DNA from: Desulfovibrio subterraneus
GTDB lineage: Bacteria; Desulfobacterota; Desulfovibrionia; Desulfovibrionales; Desulfovibrionaceae
DNA length: 64,000 nucleotides
Reading direction: 5' to 3'
NCBI RefSeq assembly: GCF_013340285.1
Contig: NZ_BLVO01000004.1
Span: forward strand, 372,001 to 436,000
In this document: positions 28,388 to 38,034 of the stretch, in pieces
Layout: the number at the start of each line of letters is the position of its first letter
Numbering within the stretch: position 1 is the stretch's first letter
Notes under the pieces: model-generated
The model's input: only the letters and a program-made list of their open reading frames with translations
The model's database searches: none
Told to the model about the DNA's origin: nothing
Made by a program: the position numbers and the translations under genes

Positions 28388-30778
28388 ATGGTAAAATTCT
28401 TCAAGGTATTCGGTTCCATCATCGGTGCATGCCTGCTCATTGTCGCAGTGGGTACGGTTGCGCTCGTCACTCTGGTCGACCCGAACGACTACAAGAACCG
28501 CATTGCCGAAGAAGTTCGCAAACGGACCGGAAGAACCGTGGAGTTCACCGGAGACATATCTCTTTCCTATTTTCCCTGGCTTGGACTTGAAACCGGTCCC
28601 GTGCGCATGGCCAACCCCGACAGCTTCGGCGGCGGCGATTTCATGAGCCTCGACCGTGCAGGCATTCAGATCAAGCTGATGCCCCTGCTCAAGAAAGACG
28701 TGCAGGTTTCCTTTGTCACCGTTGAAGGACTGAAGCTCAACTTCATCCGCAACGCCAAGGGAGAAGTGAACTGGGAATTCACGCCCGAGCTGCCGGCTCC
28801 TGCGGCCGCTGCTGCCGCATCTGGAACAGCCACGGGTGCAGCACCCAAAACGTCCCAAGCTCCACAGGCCATCAAGGACGCCGACGGATTTGCTGACAAC
28901 ACCGTGGCCACGCCGCTGGAAACCCTGCCCGCCCTGCTGGTGGATTCCTTTGCCATTACCCGTGCAGACATCACTTTCACGGATGAACAGACCGGTACCA
29001 CCCGTGCGCTGAAGGACCTTTCCCTCGCCACCTCGGCCATAACGCTGGGTAAACCTGTCGATCTTACCATCAAGACCAAGGTTGAATCGAACATTCCCCG
29101 CATGGAATCCGATGTCGACTTCCATACCACCTTTATGCTGGCGCATGACCTTACCCGCATCGAACTGGATAACCAGACGTTGAATGTGGACGCAAAGGGC
29201 AACACCTTTCCTGGTGGCTCGCTTTCCCTGCGCCAGCAGGGGGCCATGTCCTACGACCTGATGCAGCAGATATTCAACGTGCGGAGTTTCTCTGCCAATG
29301 CATATGATGCTGACCTGAGTGCCAGCGGCAAGCTTTCTCTGGCTGAAGCTCCCGTGTTTCACGGCAAGGTGGCTGTGGAATGCACCCTGCGAGATACGCT
29401 CAAGGCTCTTGGGCTGGAGTTGAAAACTGCTGATGCTTCGGTTCTGGACAAGGCCGCCCTCAGCTTTACCATTGCCGCCTCCCCCGTTCAGGTTGCCCTT
29501 TCCAACATCAACGGTACGCTCGATGACACGAATTTCAGTGGCGCAGTGCGCATCAGACAGTTTGCACGGCCGGAAATAAAGGCCGAGCTGGCTGTTACTG
29601 CGCTGGATGCAGATCGCTACATGCCTCTCGCGACAGACGGGAAGACCGAGAACGAAACGCCCCCTGCCAAGGACAACACGTCCGAAGCGGACAAAAACAA
29701 TGCCCCTGCCCAAAACAGCACTGCCGACAAGCCTGACACGAGCGGAAAAACCGCCACGTCCGGCTCCGGCACCGCCAAGGCAGCCGCCAAGGACAACAAG
29801 CCTGCTGCAGCCCAGCCCGCAAAAGCCGCGCCTGCACAATCCGGCAAGCCTGCCGTTGCCGGAGAGGCTGATAAGGCCGCAGGAGAAGAGCCCTTCATCT
29901 CCGCGGAAGCCCGCAAGGCTCTGCGCAAGCTGTTGCTCGACGCGTCCCTGAAGGTCGGCGCATTCACCGTACAGAAAGTCTACCTGACGGATATGGATAT
30001 CAAGGTCATGGCCAAGGACGGCATTTTCAAGGTATCACCCTGTTCCGCCAACCTTTTTGAAGGCCGCTACGATGCGGATATCACTGCGGACATCCGCAAC
30101 AAGGATACCCGCTCCAGCGTCTCGCTGAACGCAAAGAACCTGCAGGTTGCCCCCATAACCGCGACCTTCATGGGTGACCCGCGCGCCACGGGAACAGCCA
30201 ACTGGCAGACCAACCTCTACGCCACCGGCGATACGGTGCAGGAAGTTCTCTCCACCCTGAACGGCAAGGGGTCCTTCTCCGTCACTGACGGAGCGGTTCT
30301 CGGAGTGCAGATCGTTCCCGACAAGGTCAAGGGCGAGATCAGGAATTCAAAGGTGGACAAAGCAGACGATTCCCTGCGCAAGCAGTCCTTCGAGCGGCTT
30401 TCCGGCACGTATGTCGTGCGCTCGGGTCGCGTAACGAACAAGGACCTCGCACTTGTCGCCCCGAACATCAAAGGCTCCGGAGCCGGCTATGCAGACCTGT
30501 ATCAGGACAAAGTCGACTTCAAGGCCGTTGTGCGCATTACGGGGCTTCCCAAAATTCCTGTTACCGTGACCGGAGCACTGTCTGCCCCGCTGTATGAATT
30601 TGATGCGCGGGCCCTGCTCAAAGCCACGTTCAGCAATCTGGGCGACCTGCTCCCCATCCCCGGTCTGACGGGAGACGATGCCGGCACCAAAAAGCAGAAC
30701 GGCGGCAAAGACGAAAAGAAGCCCAAGAATCCTCTGGAACAACTGGGCAAGGGTCTGCAGCAGCTCTTCCAGCAATAG
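28388..30778 (+). CDS. AsmA-family protein
   Basis: A 796-residue envelope protein with an N-terminal membrane anchor (about 7-28) and a long periplasmic part of repeating beta segments. The family start is clear: DPNDYKNRIAEEVRKRTGR, TGDISLSYFPWLGLE and VRMANPDSFGG. The conserved AsmA C-terminal domain spans about 530-760 (LNGKGSFSVTDGAVLGV). Between them is a low-complexity stretch rich in Ala, Lys, Pro, Thr and Asn (about 415-500). AsmA-like proteins are thought to bridge the periplasm for lipid transport. A short tail ends QLGKGLQQLFQQ. The peroxiredoxin gene follows after 47 bases. Confidence 0.9.
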   Translation: MVKFFKVFGSIIGACLLIVAVGTVALVTLVDPNDYKNRIAEEVRKRTGRTVEFTGDISLSYFPWLGLETGPVRMANPDSFGGGDFMSLDRAGIQIKLMPLLKKDVQVSFVTVEGLKLNFIRNAKGEVNWEFTPELPAPAAAAAASGTATGAAPKTSQAPQAIKDADGFADNTVATPLETLPALLVDSFAITRADITFTDEQTGTTRALKDLSLATSAITLGKPVDLTIKTKVESNIPRMESDVDFHTTFMLAHDLTRIELDNQTLNVDAKGNTFPGGSLSLRQQGAMSYDLMQQIFNVRSFSANAYDADLSASGKLSLAEAPVFHGKVAVECTLRDTLKALGLELKTADASVLDKAALSFTIAASPVQVALSNINGTLDDTNFSGAVRIRQFARPEIKAELAVTALDADRYMPLATDGKTENETPPAKDNTSEADKNNAPAQNSTADKPDTSGKTATSGSGTAKAAAKDNKPAAAQPAKAAPAQSGKPAVAGEADKAAGEEPFISAEARKALRKLLLDASLKVGAFTVQKVYLTDMDIKVMAKDGIFKVSPCSANLFEGRYDADITADIRNKDTRSSVSLNAKNLQVAPITATFMGDPRATGTANWQTNLYATGDTVQEVLSTLNGKGSFSVTDGAVLGVQIVPDKVKGEIRNSKVDKADDSLRKQSFERLSGTYVVRSGRVTNKDLALVAPNIKGSGAGYADLYQDKVDFKAVVRITGLPKIPVTVTGALSAPLYEFDARALLKATFSNLGDLLPIPGLTGDDAGTKKQNGGKDEKKPKNPLEQLGKGLQQLFQQ

Positions 30779-30825
30779 TTCAGAGAACCTCGCCCCCTGC
30801 CTCAGACAAAGAGAAGGAGAAGGAT

Positions 30826-31329
30826 ATGACACCGCACACACCCGAAAGCTTCGTACCGGCCTCCGGCGACAGAGCACCTGCCTTCAACCTCGTGAATGCA
30901 GCGGGTGAGCCGCGTCCGCTCTCCCATTATGCGGGCAAATGGCTTGTGCTCTACTTCTATCCCAAAGCCTCCACCCCGGGCTGCACGCGGGAAGCGCAAG
31001 GATTCACGACCCTCCTGCCGGACTTTGAAGCCTGCAATGCAACGGTGGTCGGCATGTCGCCGGACTCCTGCAAGGCCATCACCGGATTCATCGTCAAGCA
31101 ACAGCTTGGTGTCGAGCTTCTTTCTGACCCGGACCGGACAGCGGCCAAAGCCTATGGCGTCTTCCAGCTCAAAAAGAACTACGGCAAGGAGTCCATGGGC
31201 ATTGTACGCTCCACCTTCATCATCGACCCGCAGGGCGTGGTCCGCATGGTATTCAGCCCGGTGAAAAAGGTCGATACCCACATGCAGGAAGTGCTTGAGG
31301 CCGTTCGCACCCTCACGGCACAGCCATAA
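30826..31329 (+). CDS. bcp: Thioredoxin-dependent peroxiredoxin, BCP/PrxQ type
   Basis: A 167-residue peroxidase that reduces H2O2 and organic peroxides. The peroxidatic Cys53 is in YPKASTPGCTREAQGF. The resolving Cys that many BCPs have five residues later is Gln here, so it would act as a 1-Cys form or use Cys70 or Cys82. The catalytic Thr and conserved Arg (SMGIVRSTFIID) are present. A strong GAGAAGGAGAAGGAT precedes the ATG. It is probably co-transcribed with the AsmA gene. This fits oxygen defence in an anaerobe. Confidence 0.93.
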   Translation: MTPHTPESFVPASGDRAPAFNLVNAAGEPRPLSHYAGKWLVLYFYPKASTPGCTREAQGFTTLLPDFEACNATVVGMSPDSCKAITGFIVKQQLGVELLSDPDRTAAKAYGVFQLKKNYGKESMGIVRSTFIIDPQGVVRMVFSPVKKVDTHMQEVLEAVRTLTAQP

Positions 31330-31399
31330 CAGGGCATCTGAAGTTTCAATATTTTCAAAAAGATAACGCTGCAAAGATATTCTTTCAGCCCCCCCTTCC

Positions 31400-31440
31400 C
31401 TTGACAGGGGGGGTAGGCGTTGTTACCCGTCAAGTCTTGA
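31400..31440. promoter_or_regulatory. CTTGAC inverted repeats upstream of hrcA
   Basis: CTTGACaGGG (31400-31409) is mirrored by CCCGTCAAG (31426-31434), and the second arm continues as the palindrome TCAAG-T-CTTGA (31430-31440). The site is about 185-225 bases upstream of hrcA. It contains a TTGACA -35-like element and resembles the CTTGA half of heat-shock promoters. No CIRCE element is seen here. Confidence 0.4.
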
Positions 31441-31624
31441 GGGAAGCGGCAACCGTGCCCCGCTCCGGCAGTTCACGCTCATTTGGCGGGTCTGCCTGAA
31501 CGTCTCGCCGCGAAAGCAGACGGAAACACATGCGGCAAGGCTGGCCCCTCGACAGGTAGATGTGACGGACACCGGCCGGTGTTCATACCCTTGGCAACAA
31601 AGCAGACGGGACTGGCTGCACACC

Positions 31625-32671
31625 ATGAGCCTTGCACAGCGCGAGACAGACGTTCTCTCCACGATCATCGAGTCCTATATCACCACGGCGCTGCCGGTGG
31701 GGTCTCGAACCGTGGCCAACACCTCGCGTCTGAAACTTTCTGCCGCCAGCATGCGCAACACCATGGCCGACCTCACCGACAAGGGGTATCTGGAACAGCC
31801 CCACACATCGGCAGGTCGCATCCCTACAGCAAAAGCTTTCCGCCTGTATGTTGATTCACTGCTGCGCATGCGCCCTGTCTCCCGCGATGAGCGCGACAGC
31901 ATTCTGAATCATATGACGTTACAGGGGCTGGAAATCAGCCAGATGCTGCAGCAGGCCACGGCACTGGTTTCCTCGCTCTCGCATGAAGTGGCTCTGGTGC
32001 TCGCGCCGGGTGGCAACGACGTGCGCTGGCGGCGGGTGGACTTCTCCCTTGTTGCAGACCGGCTGGTACTTGCCGTGCTTGTTCTGGACGGCGGCATAAT
32101 CCGCAACCGCGTGGTAAGGCTGGACGAAAAGGTCTCTGCAGACGACCTTATCCACTTCGGCAATTACCTCAACAGCCACTACACCGGCCTTACCCTGTCA
32201 GAAGCCCGCAGCCGCATTTTGAATGAACTGCACAGAACCGGGGCGCATCTGGAAGAACTCTGCGCCCGTGCACTCGGCCTTGCCCGTCTTGCCTTTTCCG
32301 GCGAGGCGGAAGCGGAGCGGCAACTGTTTGTAGAAGGCACCCTGACCATGCTGGACAAGGCGGAATTCACCGATTCCGCACGCATGCGCGAACTGCTCGC
32401 GCTGCTGGATGAGCGGACCAGACTGCTCAAACTGCTGAACAACACCATGCGCAGCGCGGACGTTTCCGTCTCCATTGCACCGGACATGCCCGAAGCTGAA
32501 GACAGCTTCGCCGGACTGAGTGTCATTTCTGCCCCTTACGGCGTTGAAACCCCGCTTGGCGTTGTAAGCGTCATAGGCCCTCTGCGCATGGATTACGGCA
32601 CCATCGTCCCTGTTGTGGACTGTATTTCAAAATCCCTATCCACCCTGCTGAAAGACCGGTTTTCCGCTTAG
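31625..32671 (+). CDS. hrcA: Heat-inducible transcription repressor HrcA
   Basis: Repressor of class I heat-shock genes, 348 residues. The N-terminal winged helix has YITTALPVGSRTVAN, then SAASMRNTMADLTDKGYLEQ and the PHTSAGRIPTAKAFRLYVD block that defines the family. The C-terminal GAF-like and dimer parts follow, ending ISAPYGVETPLGVVSVIGPL and RMDYGTIVPVVD. The ATG at 31625 matches the family start though no clear SD is seen; a GTG at 31562 is the alternative. It is the first gene of hrcA-grpE-dnaK. Confidence 0.95.
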   Translation: MSLAQRETDVLSTIIESYITTALPVGSRTVANTSRLKLSAASMRNTMADLTDKGYLEQPHTSAGRIPTAKAFRLYVDSLLRMRPVSRDERDSILNHMTLQGLEISQMLQQATALVSSLSHEVALVLAPGGNDVRWRRVDFSLVADRLVLAVLVLDGGIIRNRVVRLDEKVSADDLIHFGNYLNSHYTGLTLSEARSRILNELHRTGAHLEELCARALGLARLAFSGEAEAERQLFVEGTLTMLDKAEFTDSARMRELLALLDERTRLLKLLNNTMRSADVSVSIAPDMPEAEDSFAGLSVISAPYGVETPLGVVSVIGPLRMDYGTIVPVVDCISKSLSTLLKDRFSA

Positions 32672-32709
32672 GGAACCGTATAGCATATTCTCAAGGAGCA
32701 AGTATTTCC

Positions 32710-33288
32710 ATGGTTAAAGACAAGGTTGAACTGAGCGAGGAAGCAGCAGAGCAGCTCGAAAAGGACAAAGCCGGCGCTCCCGTGCAGGAAACCATAGATT
32801 TGACGGATGAAGAGCTTGTCGCACTGTGCAAGGCACGCGTATGCCCCGCCTGCAACGAAAAAGTCAGCGCCGACGAAGCACGCCTGCGCTCGCTGGCAGA
32901 AATGGACAACTTCAAGAAGCGCATCCAGCGCGAAAAGGAAGAACAGGCCAAGTACGCAGCGGAAAACGTTCTTTCCAGCCTGCTGCCCACGCTGGACAAC
33001 CTTGGCCTTGCCATTGAATACGGACGTAACCTTGAAGGCTGCAAAGACATGCTCATCGGTGTTGAAATGACCCAGAAGCTGCTTCTCGACGCCATTGCAC
33101 AGCACGGCCTGATACAGGTAGGTGCCACCGGAGAGGCCTTTAATCCCGAAGTCCATGAAGCCATTGGTCAGGAGCCCTGTCACGATACGCCCGAGGGCTG
33201 CATCAAGAAGGTCATGCAGAAGGGCTACCGCCTGAAGGAACGCCTGCTGCGCCCTGCCAAGGTCATGATTTCCACCGGCAAGGCATAG
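32710..33288 (+). CDS. grpE: Nucleotide exchange factor GrpE
   Basis: Releases ADP from DnaK, 192 residues. After an acidic N-terminal tail comes the long helix (LRSLAEMDNFKKRIQREKEE), and then the beta-domain with GATGEAFNPEVHEAIGQEP and VMQKGYRLKERLLRPAKVMI. Unusual is a Cys cluster just before the helix: C40-x4-C45-PA-C48, with three more Cys later, where most GrpE proteins have none. AAGGAG precedes the ATG. It follows hrcA by 38 bases, and a terminator follows. Confidence 0.96.
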   Translation: MVKDKVELSEEAAEQLEKDKAGAPVQETIDLTDEELVALCKARVCPACNEKVSADEARLRSLAEMDNFKKRIQREKEEQAKYAAENVLSSLLPTLDNLGLAIEYGRNLEGCKDMLIGVEMTQKLLLDAIAQHGLIQVGATGEAFNPEVHEAIGQEPCHDTPEGCIKKVMQKGYRLKERLLRPAKVMISTGKA

Positions 33289-33311
33289 CCTTCCGTCGCA
33301 TATTACGCACC

Positions 33312-33350
33312 AAACGGGCGCGGGAAGCATTTCCCGCGCCCGTTTTTCTT
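33312..33350 (+). terminator. Rho-independent terminator of hrcA-grpE
   Basis: A 15-bp perfect stem (33312-33326 with 33331-33345, core ACGGGCGCGGGAA), loop GCAT, then CGTTTTTCTT. It separates grpE from dnaK, which therefore needs its own promoter. Confidence 0.92.
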
Positions 33351-33444
33351 ACACAGACGTGCAGGATATAATTTGAAAAAACGTTTCATTGCACCAAGTT
33401 GCAACATCTTGTGTAAAAAATTTCACCAGTCCCCCTTGCCCCTC

Positions 33445-33468
33445 GGGAAAACGAACTTAGTTTTTCCC
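33445..33468. promoter_or_regulatory. Inverted repeat in the dnaK leader
   Basis: GGGAAAA (33445-33451) and TTTTCCC (33462-33468) around a 10-base spacer, about 100 bases before dnaK. It is not a CIRCE element, whose arms are TTAGCACTC and GAGTGCTAA. It could be an operator or a leader hairpin. Confidence 0.3.
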
Positions 33469-33565
33469 CGAAGCTGACGCGATGCCGCTCCGACTGGCAG
33501 CGGCTCATATATCAGACAGAATTTACACACATATTTCGTGACTATCTCGTTAGGAGGAATCGCAC

Positions 33566-35479
33566 ATGGGCAAGATCATCGGTATTGACCTTGGAACTAC
33601 CAACTCCTGTGTCTACATCATGGAAGGCAAGGACCCCAAATGTATCACCAACCCCGAAGGCGGACGTACCACCCCTTCCGTAGTCGGCTTTACCGACAAG
33701 GAGCGTCTCGTCGGTGATATCGCCAAGCGTCAGGCCGTTACCAACCCTGAGCGCACCGTTTTCGCCATCAAGCGTCTTATGGGTCGCCAGTTCAATGCTC
33801 CCGAAGTCGGCCGCTGGGCCGACCACTCTCCCTACAAGATCGTTTCCGGCAACGGCGGCGATGCACACGTTGAAATCGAAGGCCGCAGCTACTCCCCTGC
33901 CGAAGTTTCCGCAATGATCCTCGGCAAACTGAAGGCAGACGCTGAAGCCTATCTGGGCGAAGAAGTGACCGAAGCGGTCATTACCGTTCCCGCATACTTC
34001 AACGACTCCCAGCGTCAGGCCACCAAGGACGCAGGCCGTATCGCCGGTCTGGAAGTGAAGCGCATCATCAACGAACCCACCGCAGCTTCGCTTGCGTATG
34101 GCTTTGACAAGAAGGCCAACGAGAAGATCGCCGTGTTCGACCTCGGCGGCGGTACCTTCGATATTTCCATTCTCGAAGTGGGCGACAACGTTGTTGAAGT
34201 GCGCGCCACTAACGGCGACACCTTCCTCGGCGGCGAAGACTTCGACCTTGCCATCATCAATTATCTGGTGGACGAGTTCAAGCGCGAGAACCACGGCATC
34301 GACCTGTCCAAGGACCGCATGGCCCTGCAGCGTCTGAAGGAAGCAGCTGAAAAGGCCAAGAAGGACCTTTCCACTTCCATGGAAGCGGAAGTGAACCTGC
34401 CCTTCATCACTGCCGACCAGACCGGCCCCAAGCACCTTATGCTCAAGCTTTCCCGCGCCAAGCTGGAAAAGCTGGTGGAACAGCTTGTCGACCGCACCAT
34501 CGCCCCCTGCAAGAAGGCACTGGCAGACGCCGGCCTTACCGCTGCAGAAATCGACGAAGTGGTGCTCGTGGGCGGCATGACCCGTATGCCTCTGGTGCAG
34601 AAGAAGGTTGCAGAATTCTTCGGCAAGGAACCCAACCGTTCCGTGAACCCCGATGAAGTGGTTGCCATGGGCGCCGCAATTCAGGGCGGCATTCTTGCCG
34701 GTGACGTGAAGGACGTGCTGCTGCTCGACGTAACCCCGCTGTCTCTGGGTATCGAAACCCTCGGCGGCGTGTTCACCAAGCTGATTGAACGCAACACCAC
34801 CATCCCGACCAAGAAGTCGCAGACCTTCACCACCGCTGCGGACAACCAGCCTTCCGTGTCCATCCATGTCATGCAGGGCGAACGCCCCATGGCAGGTGAC
34901 AACATGACTCTCGGCCGCTTTGAACTGACCGGCATTCCCCCGGCACCCCGTGGCATGCCCCAGGTTGAAGTGAGCTTCGATATCGACGCCAACGGCATCG
35001 TGCACGTTTCCGCCAAGGATCTGGGTACCGGCAAGGAACAGTCCATCCGCATCACCGCTTCTTCCGGTCTTTCCGAAGACGAGATCCAGCGCCTTATCAA
35101 GGAAGCCGAATCTCATGCTGACGAAGACAAGAAAAAGCAGCAGGTTATCGAAGTTCGCAACCAGGCGGACACCCTGATCTACTCTGCCGAAAAGTCCATC
35201 CGCGACCTCGGCGACAAGCTGGATGCCGGCCTGAAGAGCGAAATTGACGGCAAGATCGAAGCGCTCAGAAAGGTCATGGAAGGCGAAGACGTAGACGCCA
35301 TCAAGAAGGCAACCGACGAACTGTCTCAGGCTTCCCACAAGCTGGCCGAGCAGCTCTACGCCCAGCAGGCGCAGGGTGCACAGGGCGGCGAAGCCGGTGC
35401 CGATGCAGGAGCCGCAGGTGGCCCCCGCAAGGAAGATGACGACGTGGTCGACGCAGACTACACCGAAGTGAAGAAGTAA
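33566..35479 (+). CDS. dnaK: Molecular chaperone DnaK (Hsp70)
   Basis: A 637-residue Hsp70. The ATPase domain (about 1-385) has [48 protein letters not shown] and [14 protein letters not shown]; then the linker [16 protein letters not shown] and the substrate domain. It ends with a Gly/Ala-rich tail and [15 protein letters not shown], like the EEVD-type proteobacterial tail. TAGGAGGAATCGCAC precedes the ATG. It has its own leader after the grpE terminator. dnaJ is not in the window. Confidence 0.99.
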   Translation: MGKIIGIDLGTTNSCVYIMEGKDPKCITNPEGGRTTPSVVGFTDKERLVGDIAKRQAVTNPERTVFAIKRLMGRQFNAPEVGRWADHSPYKIVSGNGGDAHVEIEGRSYSPAEVSAMILGKLKADAEAYLGEEVTEAVITVPAYFNDSQRQATKDAGRIAGLEVKRIINEPTAASLAYGFDKKANEKIAVFDLGGGTFDISILEVGDNVVEVRATNGDTFLGGEDFDLAIINYLVDEFKRENHGIDLSKDRMALQRLKEAAEKAKKDLSTSMEAEVNLPFITADQTGPKHLMLKLSRAKLEKLVEQLVDRTIAPCKKALADAGLTAAEIDEVVLVGGMTRMPLVQKKVAEFFGKEPNRSVNPDEVVAMGAAIQGGILAGDVKDVLLLDVTPLSLGIETLGGVFTKLIERNTTIPTKKSQTFTTAADNQPSVSIHVMQGERPMAGDNMTLGRFELTGIPPAPRGMPQVEVSFDIDANGIVHVSAKDLGTGKEQSIRITASSGLSEDEIQRLIKEAESHADEDKKKQQVIEVRNQADTLIYSAEKSIRDLGDKLDAGLKSEIDGKIEALRKVMEGEDVDAIKKATDELSQASHKLAEQLYAQQAQGAQGGEAGADAGAAGGPRKEDDDVVDADYTEVKK

Positions 35480-35544
35480 ACTTACGAGCCTGCAAGCCGG
35501 AGCGGACACCCGCTCTTGCAATTGCAACGGTATATGATTAGCTT

Positions 35545-35585
35545 GGCCTGATTCGTCGTTTGGCGGATCAGGCCTTTATCATTAT
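35545..35585 (+). terminator. Rho-independent terminator of dnaK
   Basis: Outer 8-bp stem GGCCTGAT (35545-35552) with ATCAGGCC (35567-35574), with some inner pairing, followed by TTTATCATTAT. Confidence 0.8.
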
Positions 35586-35595
35586 GGTACCCATT

Positions 35596-37635
35596 ATGCG
35601 AAAATATTCCGAATCGAATACCACGCGGCATTCACGGATGCCGATCCTTGCGGTCTTTGGTCTGCTGTTCGTCTTCGCCCTGCTCGCAGGTTGCCAGAAA
35701 GCGATTGTGGCTCCTCCCATGCAGTCTGGCGCAGAGCAGTACATGACGCTGCCCGAACAGGCGTTTACCGCCTATTCAAACGGCGATTTCAAGCGAGCGG
35801 AAGCCCTCTATGACAGAACTCTCCAGCTTCCGCAGCTCTCGCAGGAAGAAACTCTTGAAGCATGGAAGTATTTCTCGTTGAGCACCATTGCCAACGAAAA
35901 ATACAACCTCGGGATTGAGGCGCTTGAAAAATGGCGTTCCCTTAATCCGGATGCGGAAAACACTTCGGAATGGCTCAACGCCTTCAGCAAGTGCATGCTC
36001 AACCTGCCCCGCCAGAAAGCCGTGGACATGCTGCAGGCTCTTTCTGCCGACTCCGGCCGTTCCAGAGCCGTGCGCACGGAAGCCACCCTGCTGCTCGCCA
36101 GCCGGGAATGGACAGACGGTGAAGACCCGCACGGCGCCATGCAGACCCTTTCCGACCTGTATGAGCAGGCTTCGAAGAGCACGGATGCCAAGGCCTACAA
36201 AGGCACACTGGAAAACCGCCTGTTCGCACAGTTGCAGTCTGCCGAACCTGAAGCGCTTGCCATGCTCGCGGGCCTGCTGACGCCTGAAAACGAGCTGGAT
36301 TTCCCCTATTCCATCATCCTGCTTGAAAAGGCCCGCCGTTCCGCCACGGACAACGAAAGCTGGCCGCTGGCACATCAGGCATTGCAGCGACTGCGCCTTG
36401 CAGGACATTTTTCCGACAAGCTGCTTGTGGAGCGGATTCTGCGTCCTCTTGAGCAGGAATACGGGCAGCCTGCGCAGGGCATAGCCCTTGCGCTGCCCCT
36501 GACCGGCCCCTTCGGCAACATCGGCTGGAAGATCGTGCGCGGTGCGGGCGTGGCCCAGTGGGATCTCGCCAAATCCGGCAACGATCTTTCCGTTACGATC
36601 ATCAACACCGCAGCTGCAGGCTGGGAAAAGAAGCTCGCAGCCCTGCCCAAGGGCATAAGCGTTGTCGGCGGCCCCCTGCGTACCGAATCCATGGACCTGC
36701 TCAGAAAACAGGGCCAGCTTGATGACCGCAGCTTCTTCACATTCCTTTCCACCCTTGAGCAGGGCGAAGAGGGCAAGGTGGCATGGCGCTTCTTCTCCAG
36801 CCCCCGCGACCAGGTGCGCACCGTGCTCGAATTTGCCAAGAACGATCTTGGTATTGAAAATTATGGAGTTCTGTATCCCGACGAAGCGTTCGGCATGCGC
36901 ATGAACAGCCTTTTCAAGGAAACCGGCTCAGAACTTGGCATCAACACCACTGCCACGGCTGCCTATGCTCCCAAGGACTCCCCCTCATGGGGCAAGACCC
37001 TGCGCACATTCCTCAGGGTTCCCGGCCGCCGCGCGGGTGAGGACGACCCCATGCCTCCCAAGCCGCCCTTCCAGGCTGCGTTCCTGCCTGACGGCTGGCA
37101 GCAGATGCAGAGCCTCATTCCCCATTTCTTCTTCTATCAGGAAACACGCATGGTCTTCCTCGGCTCCGCGCTGTGGGAGCAAGGACTTTCTTCCAGCAAA
37201 GACGTGGAAACGCGCTACTTCAACCTGGCCGTATTCCCCGGTTCATGGAACCCCTTCACCCCCACCACGGCCGCAGCAAACCTTACCAAGACGCTTGATG
37301 AATCCGGCCTTGGCAAACCCGACCTCTGGGTCGGCCTCGGATACGACTTCGTGCGCTTTGCCTCGCTGCTCGGCTCACCCGAAGAAGCGGTTTCCGCCGA
37401 CGACATGAACCAGCGCATCCAGACCGCGCAGGCCATGGACTGGAGCATTGCTCCCATCCACTGGACGCCGGAAGGCCGCGCCTCGCAGAAGATGTTCCTG
37501 TTCACGCCTTCCAGCGCCGGATTCGAGCCGCTTGATCCTGCCAGCTTCCGCGAGAAGCTGGAGCAGATCCGCCAGCGTCACGAAGAACGCGTGAAGATGC
37601 TGGAAGAGGAATATCAGAAGAAAATCAAGGGCTGA
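35596..37635 (+). CDS. LppC/LpoA-like lipoprotein with periplasmic-binding fold
   Basis: A 679-residue outer-membrane-type lipoprotein. The signal has a basic N-region and the lipobox LLAGC with Cys33. Residues about 45-270 form a helical TPR-like domain; from about 290 ([20 protein letters not shown]) it is a type I periplasmic-binding fold, as in LpoA/YraM and branched-chain amino-acid binding proteins. By analogy it may activate a penicillin-binding protein; this is inference. It ends in a charged coiled coil (about 650-679). Starts at 35584 or 35596 both work; no clear SD. The open frame from 35560 begins inside the dnaK terminator, so it is rejected. gatC follows. Confidence 0.8.
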   Translation: MRKYSESNTTRHSRMPILAVFGLLFVFALLAGCQKAIVAPPMQSGAEQYMTLPEQAFTAYSNGDFKRAEALYDRTLQLPQLSQEETLEAWKYFSLSTIANEKYNLGIEALEKWRSLNPDAENTSEWLNAFSKCMLNLPRQKAVDMLQALSADSGRSRAVRTEATLLLASREWTDGEDPHGAMQTLSDLYEQASKSTDAKAYKGTLENRLFAQLQSAEPEALAMLAGLLTPENELDFPYSIILLEKARRSATDNESWPLAHQALQRLRLAGHFSDKLLVERILRPLEQEYGQPAQGIALALPLTGPFGNIGWKIVRGAGVAQWDLAKSGNDLSVTIINTAAAGWEKKLAALPKGISVVGGPLRTESMDLLRKQGQLDDRSFFTFLSTLEQGEEGKVAWRFFSSPRDQVRTVLEFAKNDLGIENYGVLYPDEAFGMRMNSLFKETGSELGINTTATAAYAPKDSPSWGKTLRTFLRVPGRRAGEDDPMPPKPPFQAAFLPDGWQQMQSLIPHFFFYQETRMVFLGSALWEQGLSSSKDVETRYFNLAVFPGSWNPFTPTTAAANLTKTLDESGLGKPDLWVGLGYDFVRFASLLGSPEEAVSADDMNQRIQTAQAMDWSIAPIHWTPEGRASQKMFLFTPSSAGFEPLDPASFREKLEQIRQRHEERVKMLEEEYQKKIKG

Positions 37636-37729
37636 TACCGTCCCGCTCACGGCCAGCCCAATGCGGAGTACCGGACGCCCTGCATTCCGACAGCCCCGCA
37701 GAGAACTTTGGATACGAGGAGATCATTCC

Positions 37730-38014
37730 ATGAAAATATCGCCTGAGCGCGTAGCAGAAATCGCCAAACTGGCGCGCCTTGAACTGGACGAGGACAAGCT
37801 GTCACTGTTTGCCGGTCAGTTCGAATCCATTCTCAACTACATGGAAACGCTCAACGAGCTGGACACCAGCGACGTTGAGCCGCTCTACAGCCCCGTGATG
37901 CACAGCACGGTCCTGCGTGACGACGTTGCGGCCAAGACAGCCGAACGGGATGCCGTTCTTTCCAACGCACCCCAGACCGACGGGCAGTTCTTTGTCGTGC
38001 CCAAGATCGTCTAA
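37730..38014 (+). CDS. gatC: Asp-tRNA(Asn)/Glu-tRNA(Gln) amidotransferase subunit C
   Basis: A 94-residue small subunit that wraps around GatA. It has the typical [17 protein letters not shown] start and DVEPLYSPV middle. ACGAGGAGATC precedes the ATG at 37730; the longer open frame from 37661 has no family match. Followed by gatA after 20 bases. GatB is not in the window. Confidence 0.95.
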   Translation: MKISPERVAEIAKLARLELDEDKLSLFAGQFESILNYMETLNELDTSDVEPLYSPVMHSTVLRDDVAAKTAERDAVLSNAPQTDGQFFVVPKIV

Positions 38015-38034
38015 TACGCCGGAGACTCAGTAGA

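Noticed and set aside
31330-31624. CIRCE element upstream of hrcA
   Set aside because: I looked for GCACTC/GAGTGC arms with a 9-base spacer and found none. The repeats present have different arms.
33542-35527. 661-codon open frame antisense to dnaK
   Set aside because: It is an exact shadow of dnaK with biased codons on the other strand and no domain.
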